Shown here: piece by piece, positions 33,655 through 41,448 of the stretch
Layout of the letters: every line of letters starts with the position of its first letter
Numbering within the stretch: position 1 is the stretch's first letter
Assembly: GCF_016863435.1 (NCBI RefSeq)
Contig: NZ_BOOW01000052.1
Span: 1-64,000 of the forward strand
Direction: 5' to 3'
From: Sinosporangium siamense
GTDB lineage: Bacteria > Actinomycetota > Actinomycetes > Streptosporangiales > Streptosporangiaceae
Length of the DNA stretch: 64,000 nucleotides
Position numbers and translations under genes: made by a program
Notes under the pieces: model-generated
The model's input: the letters and a program-made list of their open reading frames with translations, nothing else
The model's database searches: none
What the model was told of the DNA's origin: nothing

Positions 33655-34704
33655 ATGAGCAGCATCGCCGCCGTTCACGGCGTAGTGCCAACGCATCGTT
33701 ACACCCAGGCCGAGATCACCGAGCTGGCCGCGCAGGTCTTCCTGCCGGAAGGCGCCGACCAAGGTCTGCTCAAGCGACTGCACGGCAGTGCGCAGGTCGA
33801 ATCCCGCCATCTGGTCCTTCCTCTGGAGGAATATCGCAAGCTCGATGGGTTCGGCGCAGCCAACGACGCGTTTATCTCCGCAGCGGTCGACCTCGGCGCC
33901 GAAGCGGTGTCCGGCGCTCTGGAGCAGGCCGGGCTCACCCCTGCCGACGTCGACGTGATCATGTTCACCTCGGTCACCGGCATCGCGGCGCCCTCGATCG
34001 AGGCCAGGGTGGCCGGGCGGCTGAAGATGCGCCCCGACGTGAAACGCATTCCGATCTTCGGGCTCGGGTGCGTCGCCGGGGCGGCGGGCATCGCACGGCT
34101 GCACGACTACCTGCTCGGCTGGCCCGGCCACGTGGCGGTGCTGCTGTCGGTCGAGCTGTGCTCGCTGACCCTGCAGCAGGGCGACGCCTCGGTGGCCAAC
34201 CTGGTGGCCAGCGCCCTGTTCGGCGACGGCGCCGCTGCCGTCGTCATCCGCGGCTCAGGCCGTACGGCGGGGCCACAGGTGGTGGCGACCCGCAGCCACC
34301 TGTATCCCTGCAGCGAGAGAGTCATGGGGTGGGAGGTGCGCGACAGCGGCCTCGGCATCGTGCTCGACGCCGGAGTGCCCGAAATCGTGCGCGCCTACCT
34401 CCCCGACGACGTCGGCGGCCTGCTCGCCGAACACGGTCTGACCAGCAAAGACGTGCACACCTGGGTCTGCCACCCGGGCGGTCCCAAGGTGCTGGAGGCC
34501 GTCGCGGAAGCTCTTGACCTGCCCCGCGAGTCGCTGGGGGTGACCTGGCGCTCGCTGGCCGCCATCGGCAACCTGTCGTCGGCCTCGGTGCTGCACGTGC
34601 TGGCCGACACGATGCGCGGGCCCGCTCCGCCGACGGGCAGTGCCGGGCTGCTGATGGCCATGGGCCCGGGGTTCTGTTCCGAACTCGTCCTGTTGCGCTG
34701 GTAG
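33655..34704 (+). CDS. Type III polyketide synthase
   Basis: About 349 residues from ATG 33655; an upstream in-frame ATG at 33607 would overlap the divergent gene. The Cys-His-Asn catalytic triad is visible: Cys in IFGLGCVAGAAGIAR near residue 138, His in WVCHPGGPKVLEA near 272 and Asn in AAIGNLSSASVL near 305. The C-terminal GPGFCSELVLLRW matches the chalcone-synthase-fold signature. Such enzymes make alkylresorcinols, pyrones or tetrahydroxynaphthalene. The neighbouring ICMT-like, FAD and UbiA genes resemble gene sets for prenylated alkylquinone-type lipids. Confidence 0.95.
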   Translation: MSSIAAVHGVVPTHRYTQAEITELAAQVFLPEGADQGLLKRLHGSAQVESRHLVLPLEEYRKLDGFGAANDAFISAAVDLGAEAVSGALEQAGLTPADVDVIMFTSVTGIAAPSIEARVAGRLKMRPDVKRIPIFGLGCVAGAAGIARLHDYLLGWPGHVAVLLSVELCSLTLQQGDASVANLVASALFGDGAAAVVIRGSGRTAGPQVVATRSHLYPCSERVMGWEVRDSGLGIVLDAGVPEIVRAYLPDDVGGLLAEHGLTSKDVHTWVCHPGGPKVLEAVAEALDLPRESLGVTWRSLAAIGNLSSASVLHVLADTMRGPAPPTGSAGLLMAMGPGFCSELVLLRW

Positions 34705-34710
34705 GTGCCC

Positions 34711-35235
34711 ATGCCCTGGTATCCCGTACTCATCCTGCTCGTCGGCCTGGAACGCCTGGCCGAGCTCGTTGTCGCCCGCCGCAATGCCCGCTGGAGCATG
34801 GAACGCGGCGCGATCGTGCGCGGGCAGGGCCACTATCCCTTTATGGTCGCCCTGCACACCGGGCTGCTCGCCGGCTGCCTGGCCGAGGTATGGGTGGCCG
34901 ACCGGCCCTTCATCCCGGCTCTGGGCTGGCCGATGCTGGCGCTCGTGGTGGCCGCCCAGGGGTTGCGGTGGTGGTGCGTCACGGCGCTCGGACCGCGCTG
35001 GAACACCCAGGTGATCGTGGTTCCGGGGCTGCCGCTCGTCCGGAGCGGGCCATACCGGTTCGGCTGGCTGCGCCACCCCAACTACATCGCCGTCGCCGTC
35101 GAGGGGGTGGCGCTGCCCCTCGTCCACAGCGCGTGGACAACCGCGCTGATCTTCACCGTGCTGAACGCCGCGCTCATGAGGGAGCGCATCCGCTGCGAGA
35201 ACCAGGCGCTCGCCATGCTCGGTGAGGTTCCGTGA
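34711..35235 (+). CDS. Isoprenylcysteine carboxyl methyltransferase-like membrane methyltransferase
   Basis: About 174 residues from ATG 34711; GTG 34705 is an alternative directly after the PKS stop. Four to five membrane helices are present. The C-terminal SAM-binding core has GPYRFGWLRHPNYIAVAVE and RIRCENQAL, typical of ICMT/NnrU-like enzymes. In type III PKS clusters this family O-methylates the phenolic product. It overlaps the downstream oxidoreductase by GTGA. Confidence 0.88.
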   Translation: MPWYPVLILLVGLERLAELVVARRNARWSMERGAIVRGQGHYPFMVALHTGLLAGCLAEVWVADRPFIPALGWPMLALVVAAQGLRWWCVTALGPRWNTQVIVVPGLPLVRSGPYRFGWLRHPNYIAVAVEGVALPLVHSAWTTALIFTVLNAALMRERIRCENQALAMLGEVP

Positions 35236-36248
35236 TCGACGTCATCGTGGCCGGAGGCGGCCCGGCCGGGCTGGCCACGGCGATCCACGGCACCCTGGCC
35301 GGGTTGCGGGTCGTGGTCGTCGAACCCCGCACCGCGCCGATCGACAAGGCCTGCGGCGAAGGGCTGATGCCCGGCGGCGTCGCCGCGTTGCGGTCGATGG
35401 GCGTACGGCTAAGCGGCCATCCACTGCTGGGCATCGACTACGTCGCCGCGGGCACCCGCGCGCGAGCCGCATTCGGACACTCCACCGGCCTCGGCGTGCG
35501 GCGCACCGACCTGCACGCCGCGCTGGCCGCGCGCACCGCCGAACTCGGCATCCCCGTGGTCTCGGGCAAGGTCGAGCACCCGCGCCAGGACGCGGACGGC
35601 GTGGAGGCCGCGGGGCTGCGGGCGCGCTGGCTCGTCGCGGCCGACGGCCTGCACTCCCCGCTCCGCTCCCAGTTGCGGCTCGGCCTTCCCGGCCGCGCCC
35701 CCGCACGGTACGGCCAGCGCCGCCATTACCACCTCACCCCTTGGTCGGACCATGTCGAGGTGCACTGGTCGGAGGCCGGGGAGGCGTACGTGACCCCCGT
35801 GGGCGACGACCTGGTCGGTGTGGCGATCCTCAGCCAGCGGCGAGGCGGCTTCGACGAGCACCTCGCCTGCTTCCCCGACCTCCGCGCCCGCCTCGACGGC
35901 CCCACCGCCACCCCGGTACGCGGCGCAGGGCCACTGCGGCAGCGGGTGCGGCGGCGAGTGGCCGGACGCGTCCTGCTCGTCGGCGACGCGGCCGGCTACA
36001 CCGACGCGATCACCGGCGAGGGATTGTGCCTGGCCGCGGTGACGGCCCAGGCCCTCGTCCGCTGCCTGGCAGCCGACCGGCCCCAGGACTACGAACGAGC
36101 CTGGTCACGGCTGACCCGCCGACACCGGCTACTCGCCGGAGCGCTCCTGGTCGCCGCACGCAGACAGCGCACCGCCCGCCTCATCGTGCCCACCGCGGCC
36201 CGCCTACCGGCGCTGTTCACTCGCATCGTCCGAGCCATTGCCACCTAG
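35232..36248 (+). CDS. FAD-dependent oxidoreductase, geranylgeranyl-reductase/hydroxylase type
   Basis: 338 residues from GTG 35232, overlapping the methyltransferase stop. FAD motifs are VIVAGGGPAGLATAIHGT at the N-terminus, LVAADGLHSPLRSQL near residue 135 and VLLVGDAAGYTDAITGEG near 250. This PHBH-like fold includes both aromatic hydroxylases and polyprenyl reductases. Either fits the cluster: hydroxylation of an alkylresorcinol to a hydroquinone, or reduction of the prenyl chain. The C-terminal 60 residues are basic and may associate with membrane. Confidence 0.88.
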   Translation: MIDVIVAGGGPAGLATAIHGTLAGLRVVVVEPRTAPIDKACGEGLMPGGVAALRSMGVRLSGHPLLGIDYVAAGTRARAAFGHSTGLGVRRTDLHAALAARTAELGIPVVSGKVEHPRQDADGVEAAGLRARWLVAADGLHSPLRSQLRLGLPGRAPARYGQRRHYHLTPWSDHVEVHWSEAGEAYVTPVGDDLVGVAILSQRRGGFDEHLACFPDLRARLDGPTATPVRGAGPLRQRVRRRVAGRVLLVGDAAGYTDAITGEGLCLAAVTAQALVRCLAADRPQDYERAWSRLTRRHRLLAGALLVAARRQRTARLIVPTAARLPALFTRIVRAIAT

Positions 36249-36523
36249 CGTCGGACTGATCGGGGAACCCGATCTGCCGGCCCGGATCAGCGTCGTTCGA
36301 ACCCCCCGCCCTGCGGCTGAACCCACACCAACAGGCCGCAGACGGCACCGAGACGCCCTGACTCGCCACGGTGCCCGCGCACCCGCCCCACCTTCCCCAA
36401 CACGGGGCGGGTGCGCAAAACCCCCAACCGGCGACGATTCGCCGGAATAGCAATTGCCCGCCCCCGGCCATGGCACGATGCCACACGTCGGGGGCGCAGT
36501 AATCACCAAAGGATCGGAGACCC

Positions 36524-37027
36524 ATGAAGACCGTGCGCACCCTCACGCTGCTCTTATGTGCCACCCTCATCACCGCCTGCGGCGGAACCGCGCCGGCCCC
36601 CACGACCAACGCCGCTGCAGCAACCCCGATAGCCACGCCCGCACTCGCCCCCGCCAAACTCGCCCAGGCCGCGCCCAAGCTGGACGCCGCCGGCGTCATC
36701 CGTGCCCTCGCCAAGCGAGGACTCAAAATCCGGCTCGGCCGGATCTACAACGAGCGCACCGACCCGAACCACATGATGGGCCGCCCCCACGGATACACAA
36801 GTAAAGCGGTGCTGTGGATCGGCAAGCACGAAGGCAGCGTCGAAGTCTTCGCCAAGGCGTCCCAGGCCCAGAAACGGCGCGACTACATCCAGGAGATCGG
36901 CGAACGCGCCTCGGTACTCGGGGAGTACACCTACGTCCGCCGAGGCGTCGTCCTCAGGCTGGCGAAGGAGCTGCTGCCCTCGCAGGCGAGGAAGTACCAG
37001 GCCACCCTCAACAAGGTCGTTCCGTAG
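36524..37027 (+). CDS. Small lipoprotein of unknown function
   Basis: 167 residues. The signal peptide has lipobox LITACG near residue 19, followed by a Pro/Thr/Ala-rich linker to about 50. The mature domain includes DAAGVIRALAKRGLKIRLGR, MGRPHGYTSKAVLWIGKHEG and a helix SQAQKRRDYIQEIGERASVL, with a C-terminal YVRRGVVLRLAKELLPSQ. This matches a common actinobacterial surface-lipoprotein layout; no function is assignable. AGGATCGGAGA precedes the ATG. It lies directly left of CRISPR array 1. Confidence 0.8.
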   Translation: MKTVRTLTLLLCATLITACGGTAPAPTTNAAAATPIATPALAPAKLAQAAPKLDAAGVIRALAKRGLKIRLGRIYNERTDPNHMMGRPHGYTSKAVLWIGKHEGSVEVFAKASQAQKRRDYIQEIGERASVLGEYTYVRRGVVLRLAKELLPSQARKYQATLNKVVP

Positions 37028-37060
37028 CGGCCATGACTGCCGACCGGTCACCGCGGCCTG

Positions 37061-37515
37061 CGGACATCCCCGCGTGCGCGGGGCCGACCGCGGCGTTGGC
37101 TGCCCTGGTGAGCCCGATGAGGGAACATCCCCGCGTGCGCGGGGCCGACGACGCCGCGACGATGGAGGTGCTCTACTCGTCGGGAACATCCCCGCGTGCG
37201 CGGGGCCGACGTCCCTCACGTGCGCTCACTGGTCCCCCTCGGGGGAACATCCCCGCGTGCGCGGGGCCGACCGGCGCGAGCGTTGCGGCGGCGTGATGAG
37301 CCTCGGAACATCCCCGCGTGCGCGGGGCCGACTCGCGGATAGCGTCGCGCTGCTCAGGCGTCGCCGGAACATCCCCGCGTGCGCGGGGCCGACGATCCTC
37401 CGGTCCCCATGCAGCCGAGTCTCGTCGGAACATCCCCGCGTGCGCGGGGCCGACAGCACCAGGGTTTCCATCTGGGTGGGGTTGAGGGGAACATCCCCGC
37501 GTGCGCGGGGCCGAC
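37061..37515 (-). CRISPR. CRISPR array 1, type I-E, 8 repeats
   Basis: Eight 28-nt repeats end on the plus strand at 37088, 37149, 37210, 37271, 37332, 37393, 37454 and 37515, separated by seven 33-nt spacers. On the plus strand a repeat starts GGAACATCCCC, has an inverted pair CCCCGCG/CGCGGGG and ends GCCGAC; the functional orientation is the minus strand, starting GTCGGCCCC and ending GATGTTCC. The leftmost repeat has two changes near its edge, as expected for the old, leader-distal end. The leader is on the right, next to cas3. Confidence 0.97.
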
Positions 37516-37638
37516 ACTCGCTGACCTGGGCCTCTTCTACGCCAGAAGCTATTTTTCATTCGGTTCGATACGGCTTATGGATCTCATGCTGACCTTGCTG
37601 CGCTGTGCGTTTCAGGGGATTGTCGGTCGGGATATCTA
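37516..37638 (-). promoter_or_regulatory. Leader of array 1 and divergent cas3 promoter region
   Basis: Reading leftward toward the array, AACCGAATGAAAA occupies 37553-37565 and AGGTCAGCGAGT occupies 37516-37527, directly abutting the first repeat. The same two elements with the same 25-nt gap precede array 2. The region is AT-richer than its surroundings and also contains the upstream region of cas3. Confidence 0.85.
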
Positions 37639-40524
37639 GTGTCCCACTCGGTGAGGTCGGGCTCGATGAGGTGTGGCTTGGACGAGCGGGAACTTGGTTT
37701 TCTCGGAGACCCGAGTCTGGTGCGGCAGCTGGGTGCGTTGTGGGGCAAATCGGCCGCTAAGGCCGCAGGGTGCATGAATCTGCTGATATGTCACCTCCTC
37801 GACACGGCCGCGGTAGCTGAGCAGATCTGGGACGGATACCTGGCCGTGTCCACGCAAAAGCTGCTGGATGAGGTGGCCGGCGGGCCTGGGCGGGGGCGGC
37901 GATTCTTCGCCTGGCTGTGTGGTATTCATGACTGCGGGAAGGCAACACCGGCTTTCCAGCGAATGGATGAGGCCGGGGCGCGAGCCGTCCAAGAAGCGGG
38001 CCTCACCTGGGTCCCCAAGCGACAGCAGCGCTGGCAGCACGACCAAGCCGGCGGAAAACTCATCCGAGACGTGCTCAGCAAAGCCGGATGGCCTGAGGAG
38101 CAAGTCTCGTGGATATGGCCGCTGGTCGCCGGGCACCACGGAAGGTTCCCTCCGGCGGCGAAGCTCAATGAGCCGGTCTCCGCTCTGGGGCATCTGCACG
38201 GCAAGGGGCCCGCATGGCGCCGGGCGCAGTCGGCAGTCGTCGAAGTCCTCACCCGCCAACTCGGATTCGACAGCCTGGAACAGGTACAGCCCGCAAAGGT
38301 GCCCAGCCGCGCCGATCAACTACATCTCAGCGGTCTGGTGGTGATGGCCGACTGGATCGCCAGCGACGAGCGGCACTTTGACGGAATCGACGACCTGAAG
38401 AAGGCGAGCCTGGAAGCGTCCCGCGCCCGGGCTGCCAAGGCATGGAAGCGGTTGGGCCTACGTGGCGGCTGGGGGCAGCTTGAGCTTCCAGGGCCAGAGG
38501 CATTCCAAGACCGTTTCGGACAGGTGCCACGCCGTTCGCAGCTGATGGTGATGGATGTCGCCAGGCGCATGACCGGCCCGGGACTGCTGATCGTCGAAGC
38601 GCCGATGGGGGAGGGAAAGACCAATACGTCCTTATTGGCAGCGGAGATCCTGGCGGCCCGGTTCGGCGCTGACGGTGTCTTTGTCGGCATGCCGACCCAG
38701 GCCACCAGCGACCCGATCTTCACTCAGGTGCGCGCCTGGGCAGGCAAGGTGTCACCGGGACTGGAATCCCAAGTAGCGCTTCTCCACGGCAAGCGCCGCT
38801 TCAACCGGGAGTGGCAGACGCTCCTGACCGAGGCCGGGGATAGGCCCGACGACATGTACGGAACGATCGAAGAAGACGCTCTGTATGAGTTTTCCGGATT
38901 CACCGCCGAAGAAGAGCCTGAACGGCTCGCTCCTGCGGAATGGTTTCTTGGCGGTAAACGCGGACTGCTGACTCCGCTGGTCGTGGGGACGATCGACCAG
39001 TTGCTGTTCGCCGCGACCCGCACTAAGCACGTGATGCTGCGGATGGCAGGCCTCGCAGGAAAGATCGTCATTTTGGACGAGGTACATGCCGCTGACGTTT
39101 ACATGTCCCAGTTCCTGCTGGAGGGGTTGCGCTGGCTGGGGCAGGCCCGGGTTCCGGTCATCCTGCTTTCCGCGACCTTGCCGCCCGCTCAGCGGCGTGC
39201 CCTTACGGAGGCCTATCTCGCCGGTGCCTCTTGGCGTCAGGAAGCGCCGGCCTTCGACCTGCCCGCCCCTGGCGGCTACCCGAACGTCACCGCGGCCTGG
39301 CTGGAGCACGGGAGACCGCGTGTGCTTGTCGGCAATTGTACCTCGTGGCGCAAGGACCTCCCCGTGCGGGTCGAGGTGATCCCCGAGTTCCCCAGGGCCA
39401 AAGCCTCGAAGGAGGCACCCGAGCCGATAGAGGAGCCCTACGCAGAAGTCGTCGCACTTCTGGTCGACCAACTGCGGGACGGCGGATGCGCGTTGGTGAT
39501 CCGCAACACCGTCGATCGCGCTCAGGACACATACGAAGCGCTGTGCTCCCACTTCAGGAAGAGCGACGTCTTCCTCCTGCACGGTCGTCTGCACGCCGCC
39601 CACCGCGCGGACCGCACTGAGGCCGCGCTGTCTCGCCTCGGGCCGTCCGGCTCTCCTCGTAAGCGGACCATCCTGGTCGCCACTCAACTCGCCGAGCAGT
39701 CATTCGACGTCGACGCCGACATCCTGATCACCGACCTTGCGCCGATCGACCTGCTGCTTCAGCGCATCGGCCGGCTCCATCGCCATGACGCTGTTCCCCG
39801 CCCCGAGCGGCTGCGAGCACCGCGTGTTGTCATCACGGGCTTCAACGCCTCGGAAGCACGTGCCCCATGGATTCTGCGGGATAGCGAGGCCATCTATGGC
39901 CGCTACCTGCTGCTGCGTACGGCCGCGCTTGTGTGCGCCGTCGACGGATCACACTGGGACATCCCAGGTCAGGTCCCGGCCCTGGTCGCCGCTGTCTACG
40001 GCAAGGAAGCGGTTGTGCCGGAGGCATGGGCGGAGGAGGAAGAAGAGGCATTCGCCGTATGGGAGGAGGAACAGCGGGGTCGTGCCAAGAGCGCCGAGAA
40101 GTTCCTGCTGACCCGATTCGCCGAGTACGAGAACACAACGCTGGAGGGTCTGCACTATGCGGAGGCCAAAGGCACCGACGAGGTCGTACACGCGATCGTT
40201 CGTGACGGCGAGCCCAGCGTCGAAGTCGTCATCGTCTACGAGGACGACGACGGATACACCTCCTGGAAGGGAGGGCGCCTGCTCGGCGGCGGAGAGGTGC
40301 CGCCCCACCTGGTGGACGAAGTCCTCGGCGGCACGGTGCGCCTCCCCACCAAGCTCACCGCGGCGGCCGAAAAGGAACTCCAGCCTCTGGCGGGTTGGCG
40401 GGGGCACCCATGGCTGCGCCACAGCCGGGCGCTGAGACTCCAAGCCGGATTCGGAACACGCCTGGACCACTTCGCAGTCCGCTACGACGTCGAGTTGGGA
40501 CTAGTCATCGACAAGACTGAGTAA
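37639..40524 (+). CDS. cas3: Cas3 HD nuclease-helicase, type I-E
   Basis: 961 residues from a GTG. The N-terminal HD nuclease has CGIHDCGKATPAF near residue 95 and LVAGHHGRFPPA near 168. The superfamily-2 helicase has Walker A EAPMGEGKTNTS near 322, the DExH box ILDEVHAADVY near 479, SATLPPAQRR, and late motifs VATQLAEQSFDVDADILIT and QRIGRLHRHD. Cas3 is recruited by Cascade to shred target DNA. The gene is followed by a strong hairpin and is separated from the rest of the cas genes by about 900 nt holding a relic array and a transposase fragment. Confidence 0.97.
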   Translation: MSHSVRSGSMRCGLDERELGFLGDPSLVRQLGALWGKSAAKAAGCMNLLICHLLDTAAVAEQIWDGYLAVSTQKLLDEVAGGPGRGRRFFAWLCGIHDCGKATPAFQRMDEAGARAVQEAGLTWVPKRQQRWQHDQAGGKLIRDVLSKAGWPEEQVSWIWPLVAGHHGRFPPAAKLNEPVSALGHLHGKGPAWRRAQSAVVEVLTRQLGFDSLEQVQPAKVPSRADQLHLSGLVVMADWIASDERHFDGIDDLKKASLEASRARAAKAWKRLGLRGGWGQLELPGPEAFQDRFGQVPRRSQLMVMDVARRMTGPGLLIVEAPMGEGKTNTSLLAAEILAARFGADGVFVGMPTQATSDPIFTQVRAWAGKVSPGLESQVALLHGKRRFNREWQTLLTEAGDRPDDMYGTIEEDALYEFSGFTAEEEPERLAPAEWFLGGKRGLLTPLVVGTIDQLLFAATRTKHVMLRMAGLAGKIVILDEVHAADVYMSQFLLEGLRWLGQARVPVILLSATLPPAQRRALTEAYLAGASWRQEAPAFDLPAPGGYPNVTAAWLEHGRPRVLVGNCTSWRKDLPVRVEVIPEFPRAKASKEAPEPIEEPYAEVVALLVDQLRDGGCALVIRNTVDRAQDTYEALCSHFRKSDVFLLHGRLHAAHRADRTEAALSRLGPSGSPRKRTILVATQLAEQSFDVDADILITDLAPIDLLLQRIGRLHRHDAVPRPERLRAPRVVITGFNASEARAPWILRDSEAIYGRYLLLRTAALVCAVDGSHWDIPGQVPALVAAVYGKEAVVPEAWAEEEEEAFAVWEEEQRGRAKSAEKFLLTRFAEYENTTLEGLHYAEAKGTDEVVHAIVRDGEPSVEVVIVYEDDDGYTSWKGGRLLGGGEVPPHLVDEVLGGTVRLPTKLTAAAEKELQPLAGWRGHPWLRHSRALRLQAGFGTRLDHFAVRYDVELGLVIDKTE

Positions 40525-40551
40525 CGAGCTGAGCTGCTCAAGATCACCAGC

Positions 40552-40592
40552 GTGCCCGGCTGGTCGCGACAACATCGTGACCAGCCGGGCAC
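40552..40592 (+). terminator. Hairpin terminator after cas3
   Basis: A 14-bp stem, GTGCCCGGCTGGTC paired with GACCAGCCGGGCAC around a 13-nt loop, starts 28 nt after the cas3 stop. It suggests cas3 is transcribed separately from the Cascade genes. Confidence 0.8.
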
Positions 40593-40645
40593 ACGGCTGT
40601 GTGCGCCCTTCCGGGAACGCGCGCTGGCAGTCGTGAAGTTCGTGT

Positions 40646-40734
40646 TGCTCATCCCCGCGTGCGCGGGGTCCACGACCCTTTGACGGGCCATGCCAGAGCT
40701 AACGCTGGATCATCCTCGCGTCGGCGAGGTCTAT
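40646..40734 (-). repeat. Relic of a CRISPR array: two degenerate repeats 61 nt apart
   Basis: A 19-nt core, CATCCCCGCGTGCGCGGGG, identical to array 1 repeats lies at 40650-40668, and a second degenerate copy GGATCATCCTCGCG with the matching half GCGAGG lies at 40707-40734. Corresponding positions are exactly 61 nt apart, the period of both active arrays. Orientation equals array 1. No leader elements are recognisable beside it. Confidence 0.75.
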
Positions 40735-40889
40735 CAGGGCTGCCGTGCCACAGCCAGTCAACCAGCTTTGACAGGTGCCTCGCATCAAGACTGGGCAGCC
40801 GAATTTCCTGTGCCGATTCCCTGCATGACGACCCATGCTGTCAGTAGGATCCCGCTCCTAGAGCAAACGCATTCGTCAGGAGGGGTTTC

Positions 40890-41201
40890 ATGGATGACGC
40901 AGCGCACTTACGTCGATCTCGGAGGCGCTATACACCTGAGCTGAAACGTCGGGCTGTCCGGAGGTACGAGGAGATCATCGAGGAAACCGGAGCGCCCTGG
41001 GGTGTGTTCTCCCAGGTCGCGCGCGAGTACGGCGTGGCTCCGAGCTCACTACGGACCTGGGTCCGCGATGCCGGGACCGGGCGCTCCCCGCAGAGGACAT
41101 CCGTGGACGCCCGCGTGCGGCACATCGTCGAACTGGAGCGTGTAATCCAGGACCTGGACGAGGCCAGCCGGGTTCTAAAGAGGTTGCGGCGACTCTGCTG
41201 A
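40890..41201 (+). CDS. IS3-type OrfA-like HTH protein, probably truncated transposase remnant
   Basis: 103 residues with a strong AGGAGGGG box before ATG. RRRYTPELKRRAVRRYEE followed by FSQVAREYGVAPSSLRTWVR is the helix-turn-helix of IS3-family OrfA, and RHIVELERVIQDLDEASRVL matches the leucine-zipper part. The expected end of OrfA (AAAFF-type) appears only in another frame after position 41180, and no OrfB follows before cse1. It is best read as a transposon relic; a domesticated DNA-binding role is possible but unsupported. Confidence 0.65.
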   Translation: MDDAAHLRRSRRRYTPELKRRAVRRYEEIIEETGAPWGVFSQVAREYGVAPSSLRTWVRDAGTGRSPQRTSVDARVRHIVELERVIQDLDEASRVLKRLRRLC

Positions 41202-41448
41202 CGCAGCTCTGTTCCGCGGCCATGACACCGGATCTCGGGGAGGGCGCTTGATGGCGTGATCCGCTGGGGCAGCCTCCGATCGGCATACTCGGCACCCCAG
41301 CGAGTCACCCGTCCGATATTCCAATACTTATCATCCGAAAAATGGAATGCGGTCCGATGATTATTGGTGAGGCGGAAAATGTCGGCGCCTGCCTCTACGC
41401 TCACCCCTGACTTGTCCCTTGGTATGTCACCTTCCTTCGAGGCGGGCC

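Noticed and set aside
35222-36259. Alternative frame over the FAD oxidoreductase gene
   Set aside because: Arg/Pro-rich product without motifs; the overlapping GTG-started frame has all FAD signatures.
40890-41201. Reading the OrfA-like gene as a new Cas accessory gene
   Set aside because: Its sequence is a standard IS3 OrfA HTH plus zipper, and its end is frameshifted; a transposon remnant is simpler.
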